Positions 28,543 through 37,644 of a stretch of 64,000 nt of DNA are shown here, in pieces (the first letter of the stretch is position 1; each line of letters opens with the position of its first letter). Under the pieces are notes generated by a model. The model was not told where the DNA came from. It was given only the letters and a program-made list of their open reading frames with translations, and did not search any database. Location of the stretch: assembly GCA_039980135.1 (NCBI GenBank), contig JBDXCV010000007.1:1-64000 (forward strand). The letters are read 5' to 3'. The DNA is from Alphaproteobacteria bacterium (lineage in GTDB: Bacteria; Pseudomonadota; Alphaproteobacteria; UBA6615). A program made the translations under genes and the position numbers.

Positions 28543-29148
28543 TCAAAACGGCGAGTCCGCACCGTCGAGCCAGGCCTGACCGCGCGCATAAAGCGCCTCG
28601 ATCTCGGGGCCGCGCACGCCGGGCAGGTCGCGCTTCACATCCATGCCGTTGCGGGACTGAAGATAGGCCAAGTGGCGGTAGCCCTCGGGATAGGAGTCGA
28701 GGACAGATTTCTCCAGTTCAAGATGGGCGGCGGGATCGACAGGATCCATCCGATCCTTTTCATATATCGGCTGGCGTAACGTCATGCCCCAACGCCCCGC
28801 GCGGCGTTCGAAGAAGTCATAGAAACGGCCCGTACAGACCACATCGACCAGCACGTCGTGGACGGCTGCACGTTGCGCGATGGTCATCTTGGTCATGGAG
28901 ATGGCGCGGTCACCCGCCACGTCGATGGAATTGCCACCCAGGAAATGATGGACGTTCACGCCCTTCTCGAAACCCGTACGGCTCATGGCAATGAACTCGT
29001 CCGCCGTGCCCTGGGTCCAGGTCGCGATCATCACCCCGTCATCGTGCCAGACCGTGCGAAACCGGTCCCACAGGCCGGCATCGCGCCACACGACCCAATT
29101 TTCAACAAGAGCACGGATGGCAAGCCGGTCTTCGAGTTCGTCGGTCAT
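28543..29148 (-). CDS. SnoaL-like / NTF2-fold protein
   Basis: 201 residues. The first 135 or so form a SnoaL_4-type cone fold (EDRLAIRALVENWVVWRDAG, FRTVWHDDGVMIATW, VHHFLGGNSIDV). The rest is an extension of about 60 residues (YPEGYRHLAYLQSRNGMDV and on) seen in some hydroxylase- or dehydratase-like relatives. A small-molecule isomerase, dehydratase or binding role is possible; the substrate is unknown. It lies 40 nt upstream of the CoxL-like gene on the same strand and is probably co-transcribed with it. Confidence 0.75.
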   Translation of the reverse strand: MTDELEDRLAIRALVENWVVWRDAGLWDRFRTVWHDDGVMIATWTQGTADEFIAMSRTGFEKGVNVHHFLGGNSIDVAGDRAISMTKMTIAQRAAVHDVLVDVVCTGRFYDFFERRAGRWGMTLRQPIYEKDRMDPVDPAAHLELEKSVLDSYPEGYRHLAYLQSRNGMDVKRDLPGVRGPEIEALYARGQAWLDGADSPF

Positions 29149-29187
29149 GATGCGTCTTTCAATTCCTGTGCGAAGCCCCGGGCGGCG

Positions 29188-29883
29188 CTACGGCTTGGCG
29201 CCTGCCGCCTCGAGAATTTCGATGATCTCGGTATATTCGCGTTGCCGGGCGAGGCTGAGCGGGCGCACACCACGCCCGTCGGCGATGTCTACATCCGCAC
29301 CGGCGTCGACGAGCGCCCTGACGGTTGCGACGTGGCGCTTGCCCCCGTCGCCCAGAACGATCGCCTCGATCAGGGCCGTCCAGTCGAGATTGTTGATATG
29401 GTCCAGCGGCGCATCAAACTGGATCAAGGTACGCACCACCTCGTCATGTCCCAGATGCGCCGCGGCGATCAGCGCGGTGCCGTCGTAGATACTGGTCACC
29501 AGGCTGGTGTTGGCACCGCCGGCGATGGCGACACGCAACATTTGGGGGTCATCGGCCACGGCGGCGATGGTGACGACATCGTACCGGTCGGCATCGAAAG
29601 CATCGACATTCGCGCCGGCCGCGATCAATGCCCGGGCGGCGTCGTACTGGCGCATATGGGCGGCAACCATCAGCGGCGTGCGTTTGCGCCCATCGCGTGC
29701 GTTAAGTTTTGCGCCGTTGGCGACGAGGCGTTCGATAGCGTCGATGTCTCCGTCGGCGGCGGCCCGGAACAACCCGTCATAGGCCTCGATCTCGGCCTGC
29801 CCGGGCGGGACCTGGGCGCTCGCGGGCGATGGTGCCGCAAACGCAATGGCAAGTCCGAAGACGGCGATAATGAATGGCTTCAT
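29188..29883 (-). CDS. exported ankyrin-repeat protein
   Basis: 231 residues with a signal peptide (cleavage near ASA, residues 22-24), then five or so ankyrin repeats of about 33 residues (FRAAADGDIDAIERLVANGAKLNARD, TPLMVAAHMRQYDAARALIAAGANV and on). It is probably periplasmic and protein-binding; some periplasmic ankyrin proteins protect catalase, but nothing here shows that. Its start overlaps the stop of the Bcr/CflA transporter gene by 4 nt, so the two are translationally coupled. Confidence 0.85.
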   Translation of the reverse strand: MKPFIIAVFGLAIAFAAPSPASAQVPPGQAEIEAYDGLFRAAADGDIDAIERLVANGAKLNARDGRKRTPLMVAAHMRQYDAARALIAAGANVDAFDADRYDVVTIAAVADDPQMLRVAIAGGANTSLVTSIYDGTALIAAAHLGHDEVVRTLIQFDAPLDHINNLDWTALIEAIVLGDGGKRHVATVRALVDAGADVDIADGRGVRPLSLARQREYTEIIEILEAAGAKP

Positions 29884-31076
29884 GGGGTATTCCTCTGGCG
29901 GGTGAGAAACATGGTCCCATTATAGGCGAAGAATCCGCCCAGCCCGGCGATACCGATCAGGATCGCGATGGGTAGTGCGGAGTCATGGGACAGCATGCCT
30001 GCCGCCTGGCCGAATGCGGCGCCGATGGACATCTGGAGGAACATGGTGAGGCCGGATGCGGACCCCGCAACCTGAGGATTGACGCTGACCGCGCCGGCCT
30101 GGGCGTTCGGCATGGCAAGCCCGTGGAAGATGCCCACGATAATCCCCGGCAGGAAGATCGCCCAGGGTGATTGAATGCCGGAGAAAAACAAGATCGGGAT
30201 AAGCAACGAGGCGACCATCGCGCCTGTGCTGCCGATACGGACCATGCGGTCGAGGCCGACACGCACGGTTATTCGCGAACTGATGACCGTCCCGACGAGG
30301 AAGCTGCCGCTCATCAGCATGAAGAACAGTCCGAACGCGGCCGGGGTGCGATCGAACACGCCCGCCATGAGGAAGGGAACGCCGCCGGCCACCACCATGA
30401 ACATGCCCATGCCGCATCCGGCATATCCGGCAAAGGCGAGAAAGGACGGATCTCGCAACAAGCCGGGAAACGCGCGAAACGTGTTAGCAAGCGAGCTTGT
30501 TTGCGCGCTCACAACCCTGGTTTCGGGAATACTGGGCAGCGCAAACACGAGGGTCACCAAACCCATAATCGTGGTGAGGATGAAAACATACTGCCAACCG
30601 GCGAGTTGTACGATGAAGCCGCCGATCACGGGTGAAATGATGGGCGAGATCACCACGATCGACATGACCTGTCCGATCATGCGGGCGGAATCTTCGCGGC
30701 TGAACATGTCGCGGATGGTGGCGCGCGCGACCACCATACCGGCGGCACCGCCGACGGCCTGTACGATGCGTCCGAATATCAGCACCTCGATTGTCGGCGA
30801 CCAGATGCAGATGCCGCTGCCGGCGATAAACAACACCAGGCCCAATATCAGTACCGGTTTGCGTCCGTAGGTGTCCGCCGCAGGTCCGTAGCCGATGGTC
30901 GACACCGCCATGGCGAGGACCCCGAGCGTCAGGCTGAGCTGCGTGATGGCGCTGCTGGCGACGAAGACGCGCTGGATTTCCGGCAACACCGGCAGGATGA
31001 CGTGAATCGTGATCGGCCCGAGCCCCGAGACCAGGGCCAGAATAAGGACCAGTTTGACGTTGCGGGGGCTGGGCAT
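29880..31076 (-). CDS. MFS multidrug efflux transporter, Bcr/CflA family
   Basis: 398 residues with 12 predicted membrane helices. The A-motif region (YGPAADTYGRKPVLILGL) and the B/C-motif region (GRIVQAVGGAAGMVVARATIRD) are those of the Bcr/CflA drug-proton antiporters. It is an inner-membrane exporter; candidate substrates include bicyclomycin-like or other drugs, unverified. It is divergent from the amidohydrolase gene, separated by about 190 bp, and first of a two-gene unit with the ankyrin protein. Confidence 0.9.
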   Translation of the reverse strand: MPSPRNVKLVLILALVSGLGPITIHVILPVLPEIQRVFVASSAITQLSLTLGVLAMAVSTIGYGPAADTYGRKPVLILGLVLFIAGSGICIWSPTIEVLIFGRIVQAVGGAAGMVVARATIRDMFSREDSARMIGQVMSIVVISPIISPVIGGFIVQLAGWQYVFILTTIMGLVTLVFALPSIPETRVVSAQTSSLANTFRAFPGLLRDPSFLAFAGYAGCGMGMFMVVAGGVPFLMAGVFDRTPAAFGLFFMLMSGSFLVGTVISSRITVRVGLDRMVRIGSTGAMVASLLIPILFFSGIQSPWAIFLPGIIVGIFHGLAMPNAQAGAVSVNPQVAGSASGLTMFLQMSIGAAFGQAAGMLSHDSALPIAILIGIAGLGGFFAYNGTMFLTRQRNTP

Positions 31077-31268
31077 TCAGTCGCGATACCGTTGGATGGC
31101 GGGCGTTGTTACCCGTGGAGGGTGTCTGTACGGACCCTCACCATATTTGTATGGCGGCTTGCAGGAAACCACCACACAAGAGATGTCGGCGAACTGGACC
31201 CGGCGGGGGTCATCGACGGGTCGTTTCGCGCTATGCTGTACTTCTGATTATTAAGAGGAACATCGCAA

Positions 31269-32762
31269 ATGTCTGACGCGTTCCAAGTCATCCGTGGCGG
31301 TCGGTTGCTCGACATCGTCGCCCGCTCGGCTGAGTTTGCCGATATTCTGATTAAGGGCAACGTGATTGCCGAGATTGGTTCCGCGGGTATGGACGCACCG
31401 GACGGGGCGATCGAGGTCGACGCCGCCGACAGGTTGCTGATGCCCGGGTTGGTGAACGGCCACACGCATGGGAACTCGAGCCTTGCGAAGGGTATGGGGG
31501 ACCGCTGGACTCTCGAACTTTTGCTCAATTCTCATCCCTGGACCGGTGCGGGGTTTACCCGGGACGACAAGTATCTCGCCGCAAAGCTGACAGCCTGTGA
31601 GCTTGTCCTCGGCGGCTGCACCGCATGCCTCGATATGTTCGCCGAAGGACCGGCGCCGTCACGCGAGGGGCTCGAAGCTGCGGGACAGGCCTATATGGAT
31701 GTCGGCATGCGCGCCGTCGTCGCGCCGATGATGTCCACGCGCGGCCTCTGGCAGGCCATTCCAGGTCTTTACGATGCGTTGCCTGAAGCACTGCAGAAGG
31801 TCGCGGACGGGCTGCAGGCAGGCCCCGGCACGGCGTCGCTGGAGATTTGCCGCGACGCGCTGCATCACTGGCCCCACGATCCCACGCGCGTGAAGCTGGC
31901 GCTCGGGCCGACCATCCCCCACCATTGCGACGAGGCGTTCTGGCATGGCTGCCGCGATCTGGCCCGCGAGTATGGCGCCCTGATGCAGACCCATCTGGCG
32001 GAATCGAAGGCACAGGCGGTGGCGAGCCAGGAACTGTATGGGAAATCTCTCGCGGCGTTCCTCGACGATCAGGGTGTGCTCGGACCCAATCTCGTCGCGG
32101 CCCACGCCATCTGGCTGACCGGCGACGACATGCAGCTGCTGTCAGACCGGGGCGTTTCCGTTTCCCACAATCCGATGAGCAATCTCAGGCTGGGTTCGGG
32201 CGTGGCCGCGACTGTCGCCATGCGTGAGGCGGGCATCAACGTTGCCATCGGCACCGACACCTGCACCTGCGCCGACGCGCTCAATATGTTCGAGGCCACA
32301 CGGCTCGCCTGCACCCTGTCGCGGGTGCAGGGACCGGACTATGAGCAATGGCTCGAAAGCGCCCAGGCGCTGGAAATGGCGACGGTGGCCGGCGCCAAGG
32401 CGCTGGGCTGGGAGGGCGAGATCGGGCGCATTGCGGCCGGCTACAAGGCCGACATCGTCATGCTCGATCTGGGCAAGGTGAGCTATGTGCCCCTGAACGA
32501 GCCGGTCAACCAGATCGTGTTCGCGGAGAACAGCGGCGGTGTGCGCGAGGTGATGATCGACGGGCGCATGGTGGTCGAAGACGGCCAGGTGACGACGGTG
32601 GACATGGACAAGCTGCGCCGAGACGTCGAGGCGGCGATGGCGCGCCAGGAACCGGCCCGCGCGGCGGCACGTGAACGGGTCGAGAGCCTCGCGGTGCATG
32701 TGGGGCCGTTCTGCGCGGGGTTTGCGGCGCAGGACTACCCGGTCAATCGTTTCGTGGGGTAA
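31269..32762 (+). CDS. amidohydrolase, SsnA/deaminase-like (COG0402 type)
   Basis: 497 residues with a TIM-barrel metal hydrolase core. Metal ligands are His65 and His67 in NGHTHGN, a His in QTHLAES near 240, a His in AAHAIWL near 278, and Asp in GTDTCTCAD near 328. This is the single-metal arrangement of cytosine/guanine deaminase, MTA/SAH deaminase and atrazine chlorohydrolase relatives. The small N- and C-terminal beta sandwich is present (IVMLDLGKVSYVPL). The exact substrate is not predictable. The ATG at 31269 follows AAGAGG. It is convergent with the pdxA-like gene. Confidence 0.88.
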   Translation: MSDAFQVIRGGRLLDIVARSAEFADILIKGNVIAEIGSAGMDAPDGAIEVDAADRLLMPGLVNGHTHGNSSLAKGMGDRWTLELLLNSHPWTGAGFTRDDKYLAAKLTACELVLGGCTACLDMFAEGPAPSREGLEAAGQAYMDVGMRAVVAPMMSTRGLWQAIPGLYDALPEALQKVADGLQAGPGTASLEICRDALHHWPHDPTRVKLALGPTIPHHCDEAFWHGCRDLAREYGALMQTHLAESKAQAVASQELYGKSLAAFLDDQGVLGPNLVAAHAIWLTGDDMQLLSDRGVSVSHNPMSNLRLGSGVAATVAMREAGINVAIGTDTCTCADALNMFEATRLACTLSRVQGPDYEQWLESAQALEMATVAGAKALGWEGEIGRIAAGYKADIVMLDLGKVSYVPLNEPVNQIVFAENSGGVREVMIDGRMVVEDGQVTTVDMDKLRRDVEAAMARQEPARAAARERVESLAVHVGPFCAGFAAQDYPVNRFVG

Positions 32763-32767
32763 CTACC

Positions 32768-33739
32768 CTAGGACGCAGTTTGTTTCGCCGCCGCCAGCCG
32801 TCGCCCGTAGTTGATCGCCGCCAGCATGTTCGTGTGGTCGGCCTTGCCGGTCCAGGCGATGTCGAACGCGGTGCCGTGATCCACGGAACAGCGATCGAAC
32901 GGCAAACCCACCGTCACGTTGATCGCCGTGTCGAAGGCGATAAGCTTGACCGTCGCGTGGCCCTGATCGTGGTACTGGGCGACCACCAGATCGAACTGAC
33001 CCTGGTTGGCGCGGGCGAACACCGTGTCGCCGGACAGCGGTCCGGTCGCGTCGATGCCTTCTGATCTCGCCGCCGCGACGGCCGGCGCGACCTCACGGTC
33101 GTCCTCCTCGCCGAACAGCCCGTTCTCTCCGCAATGGGGGTTGAGCCCGGCCACGGCGATGCGCGGTTTGGCAACGCCCAGGCGCTTGAAATGGCCGTCA
33201 CCGGCGCGGATGACATCGAGGACGTTCGCTGTTGTGCAGCGTCGGATGGCATCGGCCATGGAGACATGAGCCGAGACATGGATTGTGGACAGTGTGGGTG
33301 ACGACAGCAGCATGAACGGCTTGATGCCGCCGGCCAGGTGGCTGAGCAGCCCGGTGTGGCCGTCATAGTGATGCCCGGCCGCGTTCAGGGAGGCCTTGTT
33401 GATGGGGGCCGTCACGATGCAACCCGCGTCGCCCGCCATGGCCATTTCGGCGGCGCGGACGATGTAGGTGTAGGCGGCGTCGCCCCCGGCGGCCGAGACT
33501 TGCGCGGGCGGCGCTTCCACCACGCCTTCGGTCGGCATGTCGATGAGCCGGATCGCGTTTGTCCCGAAACGCAGACGCGTGTCGCACAGCGCGTCGGCGC
33601 GTTCCAGGACAGGCCGGGACCCGATCACCGCGATATCCGCGCGTTCGCCTGCCGGCAGTTCGGCGAGCGCCTTGCAGATGACCTCGGGTCCGACGCCTGC
33701 CGGGTCGCCCATGGTGATGAGGATGGAAGACACTGACAT
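32768..33739 (-). CDS. pdxA: 4-hydroxythreonine-4-phosphate dehydrogenase family protein
   Basis: 323 residues from ATG 33739, which gives the family N-terminus ILITMGDPAGVGPEV; the in-frame start at 33880 lies inside the pirin gene. The metal and substrate motifs VTAPINKASL, HYDGHTGLLSHL and YHDQGHATVKLIAFD are present. In classical PdxA the second motif reads GHTE; here it is GHTG, so a PdxA-like enzyme for a related phosphorylated hydroxyacid is possible. It oxidises 4-phosphohydroxy-L-threonine with NAD in B6 biosynthesis if orthodox. It starts 5 nt after the pirin stop and is likely co-transcribed. Confidence 0.85.
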   Translation of the reverse strand: MSVSSILITMGDPAGVGPEVICKALAELPAGERADIAVIGSRPVLERADALCDTRLRFGTNAIRLIDMPTEGVVEAPPAQVSAAGGDAAYTYIVRAAEMAMAGDAGCIVTAPINKASLNAAGHHYDGHTGLLSHLAGGIKPFMLLSSPTLSTIHVSAHVSMADAIRRCTTANVLDVIRAGDGHFKRLGVAKPRIAVAGLNPHCGENGLFGEEDDREVAPAVAAARSEGIDATGPLSGDTVFARANQGQFDLVVAQYHDQGHATVKLIAFDTAINVTVGLPFDRCSVDHGTAFDIAWTGKADHTNMLAAINYGRRLAAAKQTAS

Positions 33740-33743
33740 GGGG

Positions 33744-34634
33744 TTACTTCTCGGGCAGGGGAATGAACTCGTCATCGCCCGCGATCTTCCCGAAGCGACC
33801 TGCCTTCCAGTCCGCCTTGGCCTGCTCGATACGGGCCTGTGAACTGGAGACAAAGTTCCACCAGATGTGGCGCTCACCATCGATGGGCGCGCCGCCGAGC
33901 AGCATCACGCGCGCGCGCGCCTGTGCCTCAACGGTCACGTCGGCATCGGGCGCGAGGACCAGCATCTCGTTTGCGCCATGGGCCTCGCCGTTGACGGCGA
34001 TGCTTCCCTCGACGATGTAGACCGCGCGCTCTTCATGCTCGTCGGAAACCGTGAAACCGGCCCCGGCATCCATGCGAACGTCGAGATAGAACATCGGTGA
34101 CGCGGTGACGACAGGGGAAGTTTCGCCGTAGGCGGTGCCGGCGATCAGGCGCATCTCGATCCCTTCGCGGACGATCAGGGGAAGGCTCTCGACAGGATGG
34201 TGGAAGAAGGCAGGCTCGCTTTCCTCCTGGTCCTTCGGCAGCGCGACCCAGGACTGGATTCCGAACATCGTCGAACGGGCGTCGCGGACTTCATCGCGCG
34301 TGCGTTCCGAATGCACGATCCCGCGCCCGGCGGTCATCCAGTTGACATCGCCCGGTCGGATCGGTTGCTCGTAACCCAAATCGTCGCGATGCATGATTTC
34401 GCCGTCGAACAGGTAGGTAACGGTGGCCAGTCCAATGTGAGGATGGGGCCGGACGTCGATCCCTTCGCCCGGTGCGAATTCCGCAGGGCCCATGCGATCG
34501 AAGAAAATAAAGGGTCCCACGGTGCGCCGCTTGGCGTAGGGCAACACGCGCGCCACCGAGAAGCCGCCGAGATCACGCGTGCGCGGTTTGATCACATGTT
34601 CGATCACGTTGCTGGCGGCGTTCGTCATGTTCAC
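33744..34634 (-). CDS. pirin family protein
   Basis: 296 residues with two cupin folds. The N-terminal metal site is complete: His64 and His66 in [10 protein letters not shown], His108 and Glu110 in GRGIVHSER. Bacterial pirins can show quercetin 2,3-dioxygenase activity or bind metabolic enzymes; which applies here is unknown. It is followed immediately by the pdxA-like gene on the same strand. Confidence 0.92.
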   Translation of the reverse strand: MNMTNAASNVIEHVIKPRTRDLGGFSVARVLPYAKRRTVGPFIFFDRMGPAEFAPGEGIDVRPHPHIGLATVTYLFDGEIMHRDDLGYEQPIRPGDVNWMTAGRGIVHSERTRDEVRDARSTMFGIQSWVALPKDQEESEPAFFHHPVESLPLIVREGIEMRLIAGTAYGETSPVVTASPMFYLDVRMDAGAGFTVSDEHEERAVYIVEGSIAVNGEAHGANEMLVLAPDADVTVEAQARARVMLLGGAPIDGERHIWWNFVSSSQARIEQAKADWKAGRFGKIAGDDEFIPLPEK

Positions 34635-34691
34635 TCTCGCAGGATTTCGGCGGTCGGTTCGTCCATTGAGGTATGACGAACCGGCGCCAAA

Positions 34692-35627
34692 TCAACGCCG
34701 CTTTCCGGCTTTCGATTTGGCTTTTGCCGCCGCCGGTTTGCGCTTCTTGCTCTGGGCGACACGCCAGGCAGAAAGCAACGCGAAATCACGCCCCGCCCAG
34801 GCCCCGTTGGCCGCTTCCTTGTACGACTTGCGCGTGGCATCGATTACGGGCACGTCGAATCCATTCGCGCGCGCGAGCGCGACCATCTGCGCGGCATCCT
34901 TGGCCCCTCCGGTCATCTCGAACGGGGCGACCTTGGGGAACTTCCCGCCGATCGCATCCACGATCCAGGGCAGGCGCGCGGGGGCGACTTTCGCCGCACC
35001 GCTGGAATCCGCCAGAATATCGGCGGCCACATCGCGTTTTATGCCGGCGGTTTCGGTCAGGGCAAGCGCCTCTCCGAGCGCTTCCCAGTAGGCGAGAAGC
35101 GGCAGATTGATCGCGAGCTTCATCGTGGTGCCGGCGCCGACCGCGCCGACCCGGTCGAGCCGGCGGCAGAGCTGATCCAGGATCGGCTTGGCGCGCTTGA
35201 AGGCCGCGGGCGTACCGCCGGCCATGCCGATGAGATTGCCGGTCCGTGCCGGCGTGGTCGAGCCGCCGACCGGGCATTCGACGAATGCGCCGCCCGCTGC
35301 CTTGACCCGTTCGGCGAGCCGGCGCGTCGTCTCGGGCATCAGGGTGCTCATCTCGATCACCAGCTTGCCCTTGAGGTTGCCCGACAGCAGACCGCCGCGG
35401 CCCTCATAGATCGATTTCACCGCCTTGTCGTCGATGGTGATGCTGATCACCACATCATTGCCTTCGAACAGATTCGCAGGTGTTTCGACGCGAACCGCTC
35501 CGGCATCGACGAGAGGTTTGGTCCGGCGTGTGGTCCGGTTCCAGACTGTGAGCTTGTGTTTCTTTTCCATGAGCCGTTCGCCCATGGCGGCACCCATATT
35601 TCCGGTGCCGCAAAGACCGATTTTCAT
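34692..35627 (-). CDS. NAD(P)-dependent oxidoreductase of the 3-hydroxyisobutyrate dehydrogenase family
   Basis: 311 residues. The Rossmann start reads GLCGTGNMGAAM, the substrate-binding signature FVECPVGGSTTPARTG is at about 120, and the catalytic Lys lies in GTTMKLAIN near 170. The C-terminus has a Lys/Ala/Arg-rich tail (KKRKPAAAKAKSKAGKRR), which is unusual for the family and looks like a nucleic-acid-binding or disordered tail. Probable substrates are small beta-hydroxyacids. It is divergent from the unrecognised gene at 35801. Confidence 0.88.
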   Translation of the reverse strand: MKIGLCGTGNMGAAMGERLMEKKHKLTVWNRTTRRTKPLVDAGAVRVETPANLFEGNDVVISITIDDKAVKSIYEGRGGLLSGNLKGKLVIEMSTLMPETTRRLAERVKAAGGAFVECPVGGSTTPARTGNLIGMAGGTPAAFKRAKPILDQLCRRLDRVGAVGAGTTMKLAINLPLLAYWEALGEALALTETAGIKRDVAADILADSSGAAKVAPARLPWIVDAIGGKFPKVAPFEMTGGAKDAAQMVALARANGFDVPVIDATRKSYKEAANGAWAGRDFALLSAWRVAQSKKRKPAAAKAKSKAGKRR

Positions 35628-35800
35628 TGCAAATTCTCCAAACTAAAGGCGCGAGGCCCACGATGTGGTGAGAGGGTGACGTTACGCGCTCAGGGAATGA
35701 GAGGGAAGTCTCGGGCGCGAAAATGCCAATCGGATCCGTGGTAACGTCAGCACTGCTTTGATGGCCGCACGGGCCGACGACCCGCGATAGGAAATATGGA

Positions 35801-36733
35801 ATGGGTAAAGTTCGCGCATCTTTTGTCTTCACACCCTGGGAGGGCCGCCGGATTATCGGCAAGGCCGTCGCCGCAATGCCGGTCGTGCAGCACGCCCACA
35901 AGAATGGCGAGATGATCATCGCCCACGGCTCGACCAACGTGTTCGTCGCCGAGGAGATCATGGGGGAAGTCCCCAACAAGCAATTCTACCTTTCCGGTCA
36001 GGTGATCAACAACGTGCTGTGCCAGACCCAGCCGGAGGAAAAGCCGCCGATCATTCATCTCGTGAAGGGCGAACTGACACCGCCGGCGCCGCGGATGGAC
36101 GAAATGCTCAGGAATTTCGACGACACGAGTGTTTTCATCAAGGGCGGCAATGCGGTCGATCCCGATTTCAATGCGGGTGTGTTCTGTGCCCATCCGGGCT
36201 GCGGCACGATCGGCTTCGCGATGGGAATCATGATGGCCCGCGGCGGGCATCTGATCATCCCGCTGGGGCTTGAGAAACTGATCCCGTCGGTAACGGATGC
36301 CGCCCGCCATATGGGGCAGGACACATTCTATTATCATGCCGGCCAGCGGGTCGGGATGATGCCTGTCACAAACGGAACGGTGATCACGGAAGTCCAGGCA
36401 TTTCAGATCCTGTTCGGGATCGAGGACATCACCCATGTCGGTGGCGGCGGAGCCATGGGCTCCGAAGGTTCGGTGGTCCTGGTGGCGGAGGCCGAGAAGG
36501 ACAAGATCGATGCCGCTGTCGAGCTTTATGAATCGATCAAGGGCGAGCCGCCGCTGCGCACCATCAAGGCCTATTGTGCGGGCTGCATTCCCACCACGCC
36601 GGCCATGGATGCGTCACCCGACGAGCAGTATGAGGCGCATCCGAAGAAACACTGTCTGTATGAGGGGCTCGAGGAAAGCGAGTTGCCGGACTTTTTCACG
36701 CCACGGACCGAGCCGATCACCCAGAACCGATAG
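35801..36733 (+). CDS. 310-aa protein of unrecognised family
   Basis: I do not recognise this family. It is soluble, with no signal or membrane segment. Notable motifs are IAHGSTNVFVAEEIMGE near 40, the Gly/Cys stretch VFCAHPGCGTIGFAMGIMMARGG near 127-149, GGGGAMGSEGSVVLV near 214-228 and YCAGCIPTTPAMDASP near 264. The alternation of glycine-rich turns and hydrophobic strands is reminiscent of the CoA-transferase/NagB/RpiA-type folds, but that is inference. Two Cys-containing motifs (CAHPGC and CAGC) could bind a metal. It is monocistronic, divergent from the HIBADH-like gene and convergent with the MBL gene. An enzyme is likely; its reaction is unknown. Confidence 0.8.
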   Translation: MGKVRASFVFTPWEGRRIIGKAVAAMPVVQHAHKNGEMIIAHGSTNVFVAEEIMGEVPNKQFYLSGQVINNVLCQTQPEEKPPIIHLVKGELTPPAPRMDEMLRNFDDTSVFIKGGNAVDPDFNAGVFCAHPGCGTIGFAMGIMMARGGHLIIPLGLEKLIPSVTDAARHMGQDTFYYHAGQRVGMMPVTNGTVITEVQAFQILFGIEDITHVGGGGAMGSEGSVVLVAEAEKDKIDAAVELYESIKGEPPLRTIKAYCAGCIPTTPAMDASPDEQYEAHPKKHCLYEGLEESELPDFFTPRTEPITQNR

Positions 36734-36755
36734 CCGCAACCAGGTTTCGCGAAGA

Positions 36756-37391
36756 TCATTCTTCGCGCACGAAGGGGTTGGTCTCGCGTTCCTGGCCCAG
36801 GGTGGAGGCGCCACCATGACCCGGTACGAAGGTCACGTCGTCGCCCAAGGGCCAAAGCTGCTCACGAATCGAGTTGAGCAGCGTGTCATGGTCGCCGCCC
36901 GGGAGGTCCGTACGGCCGATCGAGCCCTGGAACAGCACATCGCCGACGAAGGCGACGCGTGAGACCGGTTCGAAGAAGATGATATGTCCCGGCGTGTGGC
37001 CCGGGCAGAAGCGTACTTCGAATGTGAGATTGCCGACGGTGACGCTGTCACCCTGATCGAGCCAGCGTGACGGCGTGAAGGGCCTTCCGGCCTCGACCCC
37101 GAACCGCGCCCCCTGTTCGGCCAACTGCTCGATCCAGAACCTGTCCTCGATATGCGGTCCCTCGATAGGAACCCCGAGCTGTTCCGACAGATCGGCGGCC
37201 GCGCCTGCGTGATCGATATGGCCGTGGGTCAGCAATATCTTCTCGACGGCGACCCCCTGTTCCTCGATCGCCGCATTGATTCGCTCGATCTCGCCGCCGG
37301 GATCGACGACCGCGGCCTTGTTGGTTTCGGTGCACCAGAGAACCGAGCAGTTCTGCTGGAACGCGGTGACGGGGATGATGACGGCTTTCAT
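36756..37391 (-). CDS. MBL-fold hydrolase, YcbL / type II glyoxalase II-like
   Basis: 211 residues, a single metallo-beta-lactamase domain. Metal ligands: THGHIDH (His56, His58, Asp60, His61), His in CPGHTPGH near 130, Asp in FVGDVLF near 149 and a final His in VPGHGG near 192. Length and the FQGSIGRTDLPGGD segment match the YcbL group, which can hydrolyse S-lactoylglutathione and lacks the C-terminal helical domain of GloB. It is divergent from ccoN, sharing the region with the FNR-type box. Confidence 0.9.
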   Translation of the reverse strand: MKAVIIPVTAFQQNCSVLWCTETNKAAVVDPGGEIERINAAIEEQGVAVEKILLTHGHIDHAGAAADLSEQLGVPIEGPHIEDRFWIEQLAEQGARFGVEAGRPFTPSRWLDQGDSVTVGNLTFEVRFCPGHTPGHIIFFEPVSRVAFVGDVLFQGSIGRTDLPGGDHDTLLNSIREQLWPLGDDVTFVPGHGGASTLGQERETNPFVREE

Positions 37392-37543
37392 GGGGCATCC
37401 ATGGCGTTCTGAGGGGGGTCGACTACCGGCGCAGATCCGGAATGTTGCGGTGACTTATAGCCGAAAACGCGTGTTGCCGGTCTCATCGGGAATTTTCGGG
37501 CCGGCGGCCTCGGCGCGGCAGTTATCAAAGCTTTCGGGATTAA

Positions 37544-37557
37544 TTGACATACGTCAA
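37544..37557. promoter_or_regulatory. FNR/FixK-type box upstream of ccoN
   Basis: TTGACATACGTCAA, a perfect palindromic TTGAN6TCAA site (also full TTGACN4GTCAA), centred about 95 nt before the ccoN ATG. This is the standard site for FNR/FnrL/FixK activation of cbb3 genes under low oxygen. No regulator of that family is encoded in the window. Confidence 0.9.
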
Positions 37558-37644
37558 AGCGACGCGACTTCGCACCTGCAACAAGCGGGATGAAGGCCGT
37601 GTCGGTTGGTGGCCTTGACGTTGAATGGATTTGGGGACGACACC

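Noticed and set aside
27016-28779. 587-codon plus-strand frame opposite the CoxL-like gene
   Set aside because: Antisense shadow; His/Gly/Arg-rich without domain motifs.
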